DNA of 64,000 nt from JAAOIF01 sp965206195. Its GTDB lineage: Bacteria; Pseudomonadota; Gammaproteobacteria; PS1; Pseudothioglobaceae. The position numbers and the translations under genes were made by a program. Where the stretch lies: assembly GCA_965206195.1 (NCBI GenBank), contig CBDBIZ010000010.1, positions 7,501 to 71,500 on the forward strand. The letters are read 5' to 3'. The stretch's first letter is position 1. Every line of letters begins with the position of its first letter. Positions 15,401 through 31,315 of this stretch are shown one piece after another. Under the pieces are notes generated by a model that was given only the letters and a program-made list of their open reading frames with translations, did no database searches and had not been told where the DNA came from.

Positions 15401-16378
15401 GGACAATTCTCAGATGACACTGGACCATTCTCTGATGACACTGGACCACTCTCAAATGACACTGGACCACTCTCAGATGACACTGGACCCCTCTCAGATG
15501 ACCCTGGAACACCCTCAGATGACACTGGACCATTCTCAGATGACACTGCACCACTCTCAGATGACATTGGACAACTCTCAGATGACACTGGACCACACTC
15601 AGATGACACTGGATCACTCTCAGATGACACTGGACCACTTTAAGATGATAATGGACCATTCTCAGTAGATACTGGAACACCCTCAGATGACACTGCACCA
15701 CCCTCAGATGACACTGGATCACTTTCATATGACACTAAACCACTCTAAGATAACACTAGACCACTCTCAGATTACACTGCACCACTCTCAGATGAAACTG
15801 GATTACCCTCAGATGACACCGAACCACTCTCAGATGACACTGCACCACTCTCAGATGACACTGCACCACTCTCAGATTAACTGGATAACTTTCAGATGAT
15901 ACTCAACTACTGTCAGAATACACTGGACCACTCACAGATGACACTGCACCATTCTCAGATGACACTGGATCACTCTCAGATGACACTCGATCACTGTCAA
16001 ATGACACTGGACCACTCTCAGATGACACTGGATCACTCTGAGATGACACTACATCACACTCAGATGACACTTAATTACTCTCAGATCACACTGGACTACT
16101 CTCAGATGAGACTGCATCACTCTCAGATGAAACTGGCTAACTTTCAGATGACACTCGACCACTCTCAGATGACAATGGACCACTCTCACATGACACTGCA
16201 CCACTCTAAGATGACACTTGACAACTCTCAGTTGACACTGCACAACACTCAGATGACACTGCACCACTCTCAGATGACTCTGCTCCAATCTCAGATGACA
16301 CTAGACCACTCTCAGATGACACTGGACAACTGTCAGATGACACTGGACAACTCTCAGATGACACTGGACCATTTTTAG
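9410..16378 (+). repeat. Higher-order repeat unit, copy 2 (6,969 bp)
   Basis: This is the second copy of the 7-kb unit. It lacks the extra 231-bp and 126-bp blocks of copy 1 and one further monomer near 16,070. The next unit starts in the same way at 16,379. Variant monomers match copy 1 closely: short matched blocks such as 2,525-2,842 against 9,872-10,189 differ at only one or two positions when read by eye. No unique sequence or supported gene is present. Confidence 0.88.
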
Positions 16379-19300
16379 ATGACACTGGATCTCTCTCAGA
16401 TGATACTGGACCAATATCAGATGACACTGGACCACTCTCAAATGACACTGCACCAGTCACAGACGACACCGGATCAATCTCATATGACACTGGACCATTC
16501 TCAGATGACACTGGACCACTCTCAGATGACACTGGACCACTCTCAAAGAATATTCTCTGATGAAACTGGACCACTCTCAGATGACACTGAACCATTCTCA
16601 AATGACACTGGACGATTCTCAGATGAAAATGGACCACCCTAAGATGACACTGCACCACTCTCAGATGACACTGGATCTCTTTCATATGACACTCAACCAC
16701 CCTGAGATGACACTGGACCACTCTCAGATGACACTGGAACACACTCAGATGACACTGGACCACTCTCAGATGACACTGGACCACTCTCAGATGATAATGT
16801 ACCACTCTAAGATGACACTGGAAAACTTTCAGATGACAAAGAATACTCTCAGATAAAACTGGACCACTCTCAGATGACACTGAACCATTCTCAAATGACA
16901 CTGGACAACTCTCAGATGACACTGGATCACTTTCAAATGATAATCAACTACTCTCAGATGACACTGGACCACTCACAGATGACACTCCACCATTCTCAGA
17001 TGACACTGGATCACTCTCAGATGACACTCGATCACTGTCAGATGACAATGGACCACTCTCAGATGACACTGGATCACTCTGAGATGACACTACATCACAC
17101 TCAGATGACACTGGATCACTTTCAGATAACACTCAATTACTCTCAGATGACACTGGTTACTCTCAGATGACACCAAACCACTCTCAGATAACACTGCACC
17201 ACTCTCAGATGACACTGGACCACTCTCAGATGACACTGGACAACATTCAGATGACACAGGAATACTCTCAGATGAAACTGAACCACTCACAGATGACACT
17301 GAACAATTCTCAAATGACACTGGTCCACTCTCAGATGATACTGGACCACTCTGAGATGACAATGTTCCACAGTCAGATAATACTGGACCACTCTCAGATG
17401 ACACTGGACACTGTAAGATGAGACAGCACCACTCTCAGATGACACTGGACCACTCTCAGATGACACTGGACCACTCTCTGATTATACTGCACCACTCTCA
17501 GATGACAATGGATCACTCTCAGATGAAACTGGACAACTCTCAGATGACACTGCACCACCCTCATAATACACTGGATCACTTCCAGATGATACTAAACCAC
17601 ACTCAGTTGACACTGGATTATTCACAGATGACACTGCATCACTCTCAGATGACGCTGGATCACTCTCAGATGACACTCGATCACTGTCAGATTACAATGG
17701 ACAACTCTCAGATGACACTGCACGAATCTAAGATGACACTGGACCACTCTCAGATTACACTGGATCACTCTGAGATGACACTGAATCACACTCAAATGAC
17801 ACTGGATCACTTTCAGAATACACTCAACCACTCTCAGATGACACTGGACTACTCTAAGATGAGACTGCACAATTCTCAGATGAAACTGGATCACTTTCAG
17901 ATTACACTCGACAACTCTCAGATTACAATGGACCACTCTCATATGACACTGCACCACTTTAAGAAGACACTTGACCACTCACAGATGACAATGGACCACT
18001 CTCAGATGATACTGGACCACTATGAGATGACACTGGACCACTCTCAGATGACACTGCACCAGTCACAGATGACACCGGATCAATCTCAGATGACACTGGA
18101 CAATTCTCAGATGACACTGGACCACTCTCAGATGACACTGGACCACTCTCAGATGACACTGCACCAGTCACAGATGACACCGGATCACTATCAGATGACA
18201 CTGGACAATTCGCAGATGACACTGGACCAATCTCAGATGACACTGCACCAGTCACAGATGACACCGGATCACACTCAGATGACAATGGACAATTCTCAGA
18301 TGACACTGGACCATTCTCTGATGACACTGGACCACTCTCAAATGACACTGGACCACTCTCAGATGACACTGGACCCCTCTCAGATGACCCTGGAACACCC
18401 TCAGATGACACTGGACCATTCTCAGATGACACTGCACCACTCTCAGATGACATTGGACAACTCTCAGATGACACTGGACCACACTCAGATGACACTGGAT
18501 CACTCTCAGATGACACTGGACCCCTTTAAGATGATAATGGACCATTCTCAGTAGATACTGGAACACCCTCAGATGACACTGCACCACCCTCAGATGACAC
18601 TGGATCAGTTTCATATGACACTAAACCACTCTAAGATAACACTAGACCACTCTCAGATTACACTGCACCACTCTCAGATGAAACTGGATTACCCTCAGAT
18701 GACACCGAACCACTCTCAGATGACACTGCACCACTCTCAGATGACACTGGACCACTTTCAGATTGACTGGATCATTCTCAGATGACACTGGACAATTTCA
18801 GATGAACTAGGAATACCCTCAGATGAATCAGGCCCACTCTCAGTTGACACTGGATCATTCCAGACGACATTGGACCACTCTCAGATAACACAGCAAAACT
18901 CTCAGATGACTCTGGACAACTTTCATATGAAACTGCACCATTCTAATATGACACTGGACCACTCTAAGATGACACTGCACCACTTTCAGATAACACTGCA
19001 CCACTCTCAGATCACACTGGACCATTCTCAGATGACACAGGACCATTCTCAAATAACACTGGACCACTCTCAGATGACACTAGAACACTTTCAGATGACA
19101 CTGGACCACTCTCAGATGACACTGCACCATTTTCAGATGACACTGGACAACTCTAAGATGACACTGTACCAAACTCAGATGACACTGGATCACTCTCAGA
19201 TGACACTGGACCACCATCAGATGACACTGCACCATCCTCAGATGACACTGGATCAATTTCAGATTACACTAAACCACTCTCAGATGACACTGGACCACTC

Positions 19301-20163
19301 TCAGATGACACTGCACCACTCTCAGATGACACTGGATTACTCTCAGATGACACTGGACCACTTTCAGAAGACACTGTACCACACTAAGATGAAACTGGAC
19401 CACTCTGATGTGACACTGGAAAACATTCAGATGACAAAGAATATTCTCAGATGAAACTGGACCACTCTCAGATGTTACTGGATGACTCTGAGATGACAAT
19501 GTACCAAACTAAGATGATACTGGACCACTCTCAGATGACACTGGACACTCTAAGATGAAACAGCACCACTCTCAGATGAAAATGGATCACTCTCAGATGA
19601 CACTGGACAACTCTCAGATGACACTGCACCACTCTCAGATGAAACTGGATCACTTTCAGATGATACTCAACTACTCTCAGATGACACTGGACCACTCACA
19701 GATGACACTGCACCATTCTCAGATGACACTGGATCACTCTCAGATGACACTGCACCACTCTAAGATGACACTGGATCACTCTCAGATGACACTGGATCAC
19801 TCTGAGATGACACTGCATCACACTCAGATGACACTGGATCACTTTCAGATGACAGTCAATTACTCTCAGATGACACTGGACTACTCTCAGATGAGACTGC
19901 ACCACTCTCAGATGAAACTGGATAACTTTCAGATGACACTCGACCACTCTCAGATAACAATGAACCACTCACACAGGACACTGCACCACCCTAAGATGAC
20001 ACTTGACCACTCCAAGATAACACTGCACCACACTCAGATGACACTGCACCACTCTCAGATGACTTTGCTCCATTCTCTGATTAAACTAGACCACTCTCAG
20101 ATGACACTGGACAACTGTCAGATGACACTGGACAACTCTCAGATGACACTGGACCATTTTTAG
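16379..20163 (+). repeat. Higher-order repeat unit, copy 3, internally deleted (3,785 bp)
   Basis: The first about 165 bp match the start of copy 2 at offset 6,969. At 16,544/16,545 the sequence jumps to the equivalent of 13,471 (offset 3,074), a loss of 3,895 bp relative to copy 2. A second step to offset 2,886 by about 16,940 is a loss of a further 188 bp (eight 21-mers plus one 20-mer). From about 16,940 to 18,785 the offset of 2,886 to copy 2 holds. After 18,785 the sequence is a mosaic that resembles the 12,960-13,480 part and then the 8,906-9,409 part. Confidence 0.85.
16535..16560 (+). other. Deletion junction in higher-order copy 3
   Basis: At this point a standard monomer (ACCACTCTCA) joins directly to AAGAATATTCTCTGATG, which in copies 1 and 2 follows GATGACA at about 6,124 and 13,471. 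The junction falls inside a monomer and leaves a short, out-of-register repeat. It removes 3,895 bp relative to copy 2. Confidence 0.8.
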
Positions 20164-22257
20164 ATGACACTGGACCACTCTCAGATGATACTGGACCAAT
20201 ATCAGATGACACTGGACAACTCTCAAATGACACTGCACCAGTCACAGACGACACCGGATTACTCTCAGATGACACTGGACCATTCTCAGATGACACTGGA
20301 CCACTCTCAGTTGACACTGGACCACTGTCATATGACACTGCTCCACTCTCAGATGACACTGACCACTATCAGATGACACCGGATCAATCTCAGATGACAC
20401 TGCACCACTCTCAGATGATTCTAAACCACTCTCAGACAAGACTGGATCACTTTTAGATCACACTCAACCACTCTCAGATGACACTGGACCACTCTCAGAT
20501 GACACTAGATCACTTTTAGATGACACTCAACCACTCTCAGATGACGCTGGACCACTTTCAGATGACACTGGATCAATCTCAGATGACACTGGACGACTCG
20601 CAGATGATACTGGACCACCCTCAGATGACACTGCACCACTCTCAGATGACACTGGATCTCCTTCATATGACACTCAACCACTCTGAGATGACACTGGACC
20701 ACTCTCAGATGACACTGGAACACACTCAGATCACACTGAACCATTCTCAAATGACACTTGACCACTCTCAGATGACACTGGACCACTCTCAAATGACACT
20801 GGGCCACTCTCAGATGACACTGGACCCCTCTCAGATGACCCTAAAACACCCTTAGATGATCCTGGACCATTCTCAGTGTCACTGCACTACTCTCAGATAA
20901 CACTGGACAACTCTCAGATGACACTGGACCACATTCAGAAGACACTGGATCAATCTCAGATGAAACTGGACCCCTTTCAGATGACAATGGACCATTTTCG
21001 GTTGATATTGGACAACCCTCAGATGACACTGCACCACCCTCAGAAGACACTGGTTCACTTTCAGATAACACTAAACCACTCTAAGATGACACTAGACCAC
21101 TCTCAGATTAAACTGCACTACTCTCAGATGACACTGGTTACTCTCTGATGACACCGAACCACTCTCAGATGACACTGCACCACTCTCAGATGACACTGGA
21201 CCACTCTCAGATGACACTGGACAACATTCAGATGACACAGGAATACTCTCAGATGAAACTGAACCACTCACAGATGACACTGAACAATTCTCAAATGACA
21301 CTGGACCACTCTCAGATGATATAGGACCACTCTGAGATGACACTGGACACTGTAAGATGAGACAGTACCACTCTCAGATGACACTGGACCACTCTCAGAT
21401 GACACTGGACCATTCTCTGATTATACTGCACCACTCTCAGATGACAATGGATCACTCTCAGATGAAACTGGACAACTCACAGATGACACTGCACCACCCT
21501 CAGATTACACTGGATCACTTCCAGATGATACTCAACAACTCTCAGTTGAGACTGGATCATTCACAGATGACACTGCATCACTCTCAGATGACACTGGATT
21601 ACTCTCAGATGACACTCGATCACTATCAGATGACAATGGACAACTCTCAGATGACACTGCACCACTCTAAGATGACACTGGACCACTCTCAGATGACACT
21701 GGATCACTCTGAGATGACACTGCATCACACTCAGATGACACTGGATCACTTTCAGATGACACTCGACCACTCTCAGATGACAATGGACCATTCTCATATT
21801 ACACTGCACCATTCTAAGAGGACACTTGACCACTCTCAGATAACACTGCACCACACTCAGATGACACTGCACCATTCTCAGATGACTCTGCTCCACTCTC
21901 AGATGACACTAGATCACTCTCAGATAACACTGGACCACTCTCAGATGACACTGGACAACTCTCAGATGACACTGGACCATTTTCAGATGACACTGGATCA
22001 CTCTCAGATGACACTTGACCACTCTCAGATGACACTGCACCAGTCACAGATGACACCGGATCACTCTTAGATGACACTGGACAATTCTCAGATGAAATTG
22101 GACCACTCTCAGATGACACTGGACCACTCTCAGATGACATTGCTACACTCAGAAGACACTGCACCACTCTCAGATGACACTGGATCACTCTCAGATGACA
22201 CTGGACTCCTTTCAGATGATAATGGACCACTCTCAGTAGATACAGGACCACCCTCAG
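20164..22257 (+). repeat. Higher-order repeat unit, copy 4, partial and rearranged
   Basis: The start (monomer pair ending GGACCAATATCAG) matches the starts at 2,063, 9,410 and 16,379. What follows resembles 2,363-3,100 and then 3,697-4,600 of copy 1, with more substitutions than between copies 1 and 2. By 22,258 the sequence has passed into the shorter-module domain. This is the right edge of the 7-kb higher-order family. Confidence 0.72.
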
Positions 22258-25200
22258 ATGACACTGCACCACCCTCAGATGACACTGGATCACTTTCATA
22301 TGACACTAAACCACTCTCAGATAACACTAGACCACTCTCAGATTACACTGCACCACTCTCAGATGACACTGGATTACTCTGAGATGACACCGAACCTTTC
22401 TCATATGACATTGCACCATTCTCAGATGACATTGGACCACTCTCAGATGACACTGGACTACTTTCAGATGACACAGGAATACTCTCAGATGAAACTGGAC
22501 AACACACAGATGACACTGAAAAATTCTCAAATGACACTGGACCACTCTCAGATGATACTGGACCACTCTGAGATGACAATGTACCACACTCAGATAATAC
22601 TGGAGCACTCTCAGATGACACTGGACACTCTAAGATGAAACAGCACCACTTTCAGATGACACTGGACCACTCTCAGATGAAACTGGACCACGCTCTGATT
22701 ATACTGCACCACTCCCAGATGACAATGGACCACTCTCAGATGACAATGGATCACTCTCAGATGAAACTGGACAACTCTCAGGTGACACTGCACCACACTC
22801 TGATTACACTCGATCACTTTCAGATGATACTCAGCTACTCTCAGATGACACTGGACCATTCACAGATGACACTGCACCACTCTCAGATGACACTGGATCA
22901 CTCTCAGATGAAACTCGACCACTGTCAGATGACAATGAACCACTCTCAGATGAAACTGCACCACTCTAAGATGACACTGGACCACTCACAGATGACACTG
23001 GATCACTCTGATGACACTGCATCACTCTCAGATGACACTGGATCACTCTCAGATGACAGTTGATCACTTTCTGATGACACTCGACAACTCTCAGATGACA
23101 ATGGACCACTCTCACATGACACTGCACCACTCTAAGATGACACTGGACCACTCTCAGATAACAATGCACCACACTCAGATGACACTGCACCACTCCCGGA
23201 AGACATTGCACCACTCTCAGATGACACTGGACCACCCTCAGATGACACTGGAGAATTCTCAGATGACACTACATTACTCTCAGATGACACTGGACCATTC
23301 CCAGATGACATTGGACCACTCTCAGATGGCACTAGACCACTCTCAGATGACACAGGACCAATCTCAGATGACACTGGACCACTCTCAGATGACACTAGAC
23401 ACTCTCGGATGACACTGGACAACTCTCAAATGACACTAAACCAATCTTAGATGACACTGGACCACTCTCAGATAATACTGGACCACTCTCAGATGACACT
23501 GGACCACTCTCAGGTGACAACGGAACACTTTCAGGTGACACTGGACCAATCTCATATGACACTTCACCACCCTCAGATGACACTGCACCACTCTCAGATG
23601 ACACTGGATCACTCTCAGATTACACTGCACCACTCTCAGATGACACTGCACAACCCTCAGATGACACTGTACCAATCTCAGATGACACTGTACATTTCTC
23701 AGATGACACTGGACCACACTCAGATGACACTGGACAACTTTAAGATGACACAGGAATACTATCAGATGAAACTGGACAACACACAGATTACACTGAAAAA
23801 TTCTAAAATGACACTGGATCACTCTCAGATGATACTGGACCACTCTGAGATGACAATCTACCACACTCAGATAATTCTGGACCAATCTCAGATGACACTG
23901 GACACTCTAAGATGAAACAGCACCACTCTCAGATGTCACTGGACCACTCTCAGATGAAACTGGACCACTCTCTGATTATACTGCACCACTCTCAGATGAC
24001 AATGGACCACTCTCAGATGACAATGTATCACTCTCAGATGAAACTGGACAACTCTCAGATGACACTGCACCACCCTCAGATTACATTCGATCACTTTCAG
24101 ATGATACTCAGCTACTCTCAGATGACACTGGACCACTCACAGATGACATTGCACCACTCTCAGATGACACTGGATCACTCTCAGATGAAACTCGACCACT
24201 GTCAGATGACAATGAACCACTCTCAGATGACACTGGACCACTCTAAGATGACACTGGACCATTCACAGATGACACTGCATCACTCTCAGATGACACTGGA
24301 TCACTTTCAGATGACACTCGACAACTCTCAGATGACAATGGACCAATCACACATGACACTGCACCACTCTAAGATGACACTGGACCACTCTCAGATAACA
24401 ATGCACCACACTCAGATGACACTGCACCACTCTCGGAAGACATTGCACCACTCTCAGATGACACTGGACCACCCTCAGAATACACTGGAGAATTCTCAGA
24501 TGACTCTACATTACTCTCAGATGTCACTAGACCACTCTCAGAAGACACTGGACCACACTCAGATGACACTGGATCACTCTCAGATGACACTGGACTCCAT
24601 TCAGATGATAATGGACCACTCTCAGTAGATACTGGACCACCCTCAGATGACACTGCACCACCCTCAGATGACACTGGATCATTTTCATATGACACTAAAC
24701 CACTCTCAGATAACACTAGACCACTCTCAGATTACACTGCACCACTCTCAGATGACACTGGATTACTCTCAGATGACACCGAACCATTCTCTGATGACAC
24801 TGCACCATTCTCAGATGATACTGTATCACTCTCAGATGACACTGGACAACTTTCAGATGACACAGAAATACTCTCAGATGAAACTGGACAACACACAGAT
24901 GACACTGAAAAATTCTCAAATGACACTGGACCACTCTCAGATGATACTGGACCACTCTGAGATGACAATGTACCACACTCAGATAATACTGGACCATTCT
25001 CAGATGACACTGGACACTCTAAGATGAAACAGCACCACTCTCAGATGACACTGGACCACTCTCAGATGACACTGGATCACTCTCAGATGACACTGGATCA
25101 CTTTCTGATGACACTCGACAACTCTCAGATGACAATGGACCACTCTCACATGACAATGCACCACTCTAAGATGACACTGGACCACTCTCAGATAACAATG

Positions 25201-28200
25201 CACCACACTCAGATGACACTGCACCACTCTCGGAAGACATTGCACCACTCTCAGATTACACTGGACCACCCTCAGAAGACACTGAAGAATTCTTAGATGA
25301 CACTACATTACTCTCAGATGACACTGGACCACTCTCAGATGACATTGGACCACTCTCAGATGGCACTAGACCACTCTCAGATGACACTGGACTACTCTCA
25401 GATGACACTGGACCACTCTCAGATGACACTGGACAATTCTCTGATGACACTGGACAACTCTCAGATGACACTAAACCAATCTTAGATGAAACTGGACCAC
25501 TCTCAGATAACACTGGACCAATCTCAGGTGACAACGGATCACTTTCAGGTGACACTGGACCAATCTCATATGACACTGCACCACCCTCAGATGACACTGC
25601 ACCACTCTCAGATGACACTGGACCACTCTCAGATGACACTGCACCACTCTCAGATGACACTGCACAACTCTCAGATGACACTGTACCAATCTCAGATGAC
25701 ACTGGAACATTCTCAGACGATACTAAAAACTCTCAGATGACACTGTACCAATCTCAGATGACACTGCACCACTCTCAGATGACACTGGACCACTCTAAGA
25801 TTACACTGGACCACTCTCAGATGACTCTAGACCACTCTCAAATGACACTGGACCACTCTTTGATGACAGTACACCACACACAGATGAAACTAGACCACAC
25901 TCAGATGACACTGGAACACCCTCATATTACACTGGACAACTTTCAAATGAAATTGGACCACTCTCAGAGGACTCTGGACCACTCTCTAATTACACTGGAC
26001 AACTTTCAGGTGACACTGGACAACTCTCAGATGATAATGGACCAATCTCAGATGTCACTGAACCACTCTCCGATGACACTGGACCACTCTCAGATAGCAC
26101 TGCACCACTCTCAGATGACACCGGATCACTCTCAGAAGCCACTGGACTACTCTCAAATGACACTGGACCTCTCTCAGATGACACTGCACAACTCTCAGAA
26201 GACACTGTACCACTCTCAGATGATACTGCACCACTCTCAGATGACACTACACCACTCACGGATGAAACTGGACAATGTAGGATGACACTGGACCACTCTC
26301 AGATGAAACTGGACCACTCTGAGATGACACAGGACCACTCTCAGATGACACTGGATCACCTTAAGATGACACTCAACCACCCTCAGATGACACTGGACCA
26401 CTTTCATATGACACTGGACCACTCTCAGATGATACTGCACCACTGTCAGATGACACTGGACCACTCTCAGATGACACTGAACCATTCTCAGATGACGCTG
26501 GACCATACTCAGAAGACACTGGACCAATTTAAGATGACACTGGACCACTCGCAGATGACACTGGACAACTCTCAGATTACCCTGCACCACTCTCAAATGA
26601 TACTGGACCACTCTCAGATGAAACCGGACCACTCTCAGATGACAGAGTCCCACACTCAGATGACACCGGATCTCTCTTAGATGACACTGAACCACTCTCA
26701 GATAACACTGGACCACTGTCAGATTACACTGGACCACTCTCAAATGACACTAGACCACACTCAAATGACACTGGACCACTCTCAGATGACACTGCACCAC
26801 TCTAAGATGACACTGGACCACACTCAGATGACAATGTTCCAAACTCAGATGATACTGGACCATACTTAGATGACACTGGACCACTCTCAGATGACACTAC
26901 ACCATTCTCAAATGACACTGGACCACTCTGAGATGATACTGGACCACTTTGAGATGACAATGTACCACACTCCGATGATACTGGACCACTATCAGTTGAC
27001 ACTGGACACTCTAAAATGAAACAGCACCACTCTCAGATGACACTGGACCACTCTCAGATGACAATGGATCATTCTCAGATGACACTGGACAACTCTCAGA
27101 CGACACTGCACCACTCTCAGATAACACTGTATCACATTGAGATGATACTCAACTACTCTCAGATGACACTGGACCACTCACAGATGTCACTGGACCCCAC
27201 TCAAATGACACTGGATCACTCTCAGATGACACTCGATCACTGTCAGAATGCAATGGACAAACCTCAGATGACACTACACCACTCTAAGATGACACTTGAC
27301 CACTCTCAGATGACACTGGATCACTCTGAGATGACACTGCATCACACTCAGACGACACTGGATCACTTACAGATGACACTCAATTACTCTAAGATGACAC
27401 TGGACTACTCTCAGATGAGACTGCACCACTCTCAGATGACACTGGATAACTTTCAGATGAAACTCGACCATCTCAGATGACACTGGACCACTCTCAGATG
27501 ACACTGGACCACTCTGAGATGACACTGGAACACCCTCAGATGACACTGGTCCATTCTCAGATGACACAGCACCACTCTCAGATGACATTGGACAAATCTC
27601 ATGTGACACTGGACCCCTCTCAGATGACCCTGGAACACCCTCAGATGACACTGGACCATTCTCAGATGACACTGCACCACTCTCAGATGACATTGGACAA
27701 ATCTCAGATGACACTGGACCACACTCAGATGACACTGGATCACTCTCAGATGACACTGGACTCCTTTCAAATGATAATGGACCACTCTCAGTTGATACTG
27801 GACCACTCTCAGATGAAACTGAACCACCCTCAGATGACACTGGATCACTTTCATATGACACTAAACCCTCTCAGATAACACTAGACCACTCTCAGATTAC
27901 ACTGCACCACTCTCAAATGACACTGGATTACTCTCAGATGACACCGAACCACTCTCAGATGACACTGCACCACTCTCAGATGACACTGGACCACTCTCAG
28001 ATGACACTGGATAACTTTCAGATGACACAGGAATACTCTCAGATGAAACTGGACCACTCACAGATGACACTGAAACATTCTCAAATGACACTGGACCACT
28101 CAAAGATTATACTGGACCACTCTGAGATGACAATGTACCACACTCAGATAATACTTGACCACTCTCAGATGACACTGTATACTCCAAGATGAAACAGCAC

Positions 28201-29059
28201 CACTCTCAGATGACACTGGACCACTCTAAGATGAAACTGGACCACTCTCTGATTATACTGCACCACTCTCAGATGACAATGGACCACTCTCAGTTGACAA
28301 TGGATCACTCTCAGATGAAACTGGACAACTCTCAGATGACACTGCACCACCCTCAGATTACACTCGATCACTTTCGGATGATACTCAGCTACTCTCAGAT
28401 GACACTGGACCCCTCACAGATGACATTGCACCACTCTCAGATGACACTCGACCACTGTCAGATGACAATGAACCACTCTCAGATGACACTGCACCACTCT
28501 AAGGTTTCACTGAACCATTCACAGATGACACTGGATCACTCTCAGATTACACTACATCACTCTCAGATGACACTGGATCACTCTCAGATAATACTGGATC
28601 ACTTTCAGATGACACTCGACAACTCTCAGATGACAATGGACCACTCTCACATGACACTAAACCAATCTAAGATGACACAGGACCACTCTCAGATAACAAT
28701 GAAACACACTCAGATGACACTGCACCACACTCAGATGACATTGCACCACTCTCAGATGACACTAGACCACCCTCAGATGTCACTGGAGAATTCTTAGATG
28801 ACCCTGGACCACTCTCAGATGACACTGGACCACTCTCAGATAACACTGGACCACTCTCAGATGGCACTAGACCACTCTCAGATGACACTGGACCACTCTC
28901 AGATGACACTAGACCACTCTCAGATTACACTGGACCACTCTCTGATGACACTGGACCACTCTCAAATGACACTGGACCACTCTCAGATGACACTGGACCC
29001 CTCTCAGAAGACTCTGGACCACTCTCAAATGACACTGGACCACTCTTTGATGACAGTGC

Positions 29060-31315
29060 ACATAACATAGATGACACTAGACCACACTCAGATGATACTG
29101 GAACACCCTCATATGACACTGGACAACTTTCAGATGAAACTGGACCACTCTCAGAATACACTGGACCACTCTAAGATGACACTGAACCACACTCAGATGA
29201 CACTGGATCACTCTAAAAATTACACTGGACAACTTTCAGATGACACTGGACCACTCTCAGATGACATTGCACCAATCTCCGATGACACTGGACCACTCTC
29301 AGATGAAACTGCACCACTCTCAGATGACACCGGATCACTCTCAGAAGACACTGGACTACTCTCAAATGACACTGGACCTCTCTCAGATTACACTACACAA
29401 CTCTCGGAAGACACTGTACCACTCTCAGATGACACTGCATCATTCTCAGATGACACTACACCACTCACGGATTAAACTGGACAAGGTCAGATGACACTGG
29501 ACCACTCTCAGATGAAACTGGACCACTCTGAGATGACACAGGACCACTATAAGATGACACTGGACCACTCTCAGATGACACTGGACCACTCTCAGATGAC
29601 ACTGGACAAATGTCAGATTACATTGGACCACTCTCAAATGACACTGGACCACACTCAAATGACACTGGAACACTCTCAGATGACACTGCACCACTCTAAG
29701 ATGACACAGGACCACACTCAGATGACAATGTACCACACTCAGATGATACTGGACCACTCTTAGATGACACTTGACCATTCTCAGATGACACTGAACCATT
29801 CTCAAATTACACTGGACCACTCTCAGATGATACTGGACCAATCTGAGATGACAATGTACCACACTCCGATGATACTGGACCACTCTCAGATGACACTGGA
29901 CACTCTAAGATGAAACAGCACCACTCTCAGATGACACTGGACCACTCTCAGATGACACTGGACCACTCTCAGATGACACTAGACCACTCTCAGATTACAC
30001 TGGACCACTCTCTGATGACACTGGACCACTCTCAAATGACACTGGACCACTCTCAGATGACACTGGACCCCTCTCAGATGACCCTGGAACACCCTCAGAT
30101 GACACTGGACCATTCTCAGATGACACTGCAACACTCTCAGATGACATTGGACAACTCTTAGATGACACTGGACCACTCTTAGATGACACTGGACCACTCT
30201 CAGATGACACTGGACCACTCTCAGATGACACTGGACCACTCTCAGGTGACAACGGATCACTTTCAGGTGACACTGGACCAATCTCATATGACACTGCACC
30301 ACCCTCAGATGACACTGCACCACTCTCAGATGACACTGGACCATTCTCAGATGACACTGGATCACTCTCAGATGACACTGCACAACTCTCAGATAACACT
30401 GGACCAATCTCAGATGACACTGCACCATTCTTAGATGACACTGGACCACTCTCAGATAACACTGGACCACTCTCAGATGACTCTGGACCATTCTCAAATG
30501 ACACTGGACCACTCTTTGATGACAGTGCACCAAACACAGATGACACTAGACCACACTCAGAAAATACTGGAACACCCTCATATGACACTGGACAACTTTC
30601 AGATGAAACTGGACCACTCTCAGAATACACTGGACCACTCTAAGATGACACTGAACCACACTCAGATGACACTGGATCACTCTAAAAATTACACTGGACA
30701 ACTTTCAGATGACACTGGACCACTCTCAGATGATACTGGACCACTCTCAGATGTCATTGCACCACTCTCCGATGACACTGGACCTCTCTCAGATGACACT
30801 GCACAACTCTCGGAAGACACTGTACCACCCTCAGATGACACTGCATCACTCTCAGATGACACTACAGCACTCACGGATGAAACTGGACAATGTCAGATGA
30901 CACTGGACCACTCTCAGATGAAACTGGACCACTCTGAGATGACACAGGACCACTATAAGATGACACTGGACCACTCTCAGATGACACTGGACCACTCTCA
31001 GATGACACTGGACAAATGTCAGATTACATTGGACCATTCTCAAATGACACTGGACCACACTCAAATGACACTGGAACACTCTCAGATGACACTGCACCAC
31101 TCTAAGATGACACAGGACCACACTCAGATGACAATGTACCACACTCAGATGATACTGGACCACTCTTAGATGACACTTGACCATTCTCAGATGACACTGA
31201 ACCATTCTCAAATTACACTGGACCACTCTCAGATGATACTGGACCAATCTGAGATGACAATGTACCACACTCCGATGATACTGGACCACTCTCAGATGAC
31301 ACTGGTCACTCTAAG
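29060..31315 (+). repeat. ~1.4-kb tandem module duplication
   Basis: The block around 29,060-29,909 recurs at about 30,529-31,315. The offset is 1,469 bp at the left end and 1,406 bp at the right end, a difference of exactly three monomers. Both copies carry the frame-shifting insertion CTCTAAAAATTACACTGGAC (about 29,212 and 30,681), which supports common descent. Confidence 0.83.

Noticed and set aside
16206..16922. 238-codon - strand frame mixing SSESGPV and RVVQCHL repeats as a two-domain Ser-rich protein
   Set aside because: The switch in peptide type is caused by off-length monomers and the deletion junction at 16,545, not by real domains. Frames on the opposite strand cover the same bases.
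23436..25710. A 2,035-bp offset between similar blocks at 23,451 and 25,486, equal to the period at 34.6-38.7 kb, as a shared higher-order period
   Set aside because: The match here is short and mosaic, and neighbouring blocks are at offsets of 1,277 and 2,389. The coincidence of the number is not enough to infer a common unit.
29200..29230. CTCTAAAAATTACACTGG as a possible poly(A) remnant of a retroelement
   Set aside because: The run is only five A bases and is explained by a one-base insertion in a TCTAAGATTACACTGG monomer. The same variant recurs at about 30,681 through the 1.4-kb duplication.
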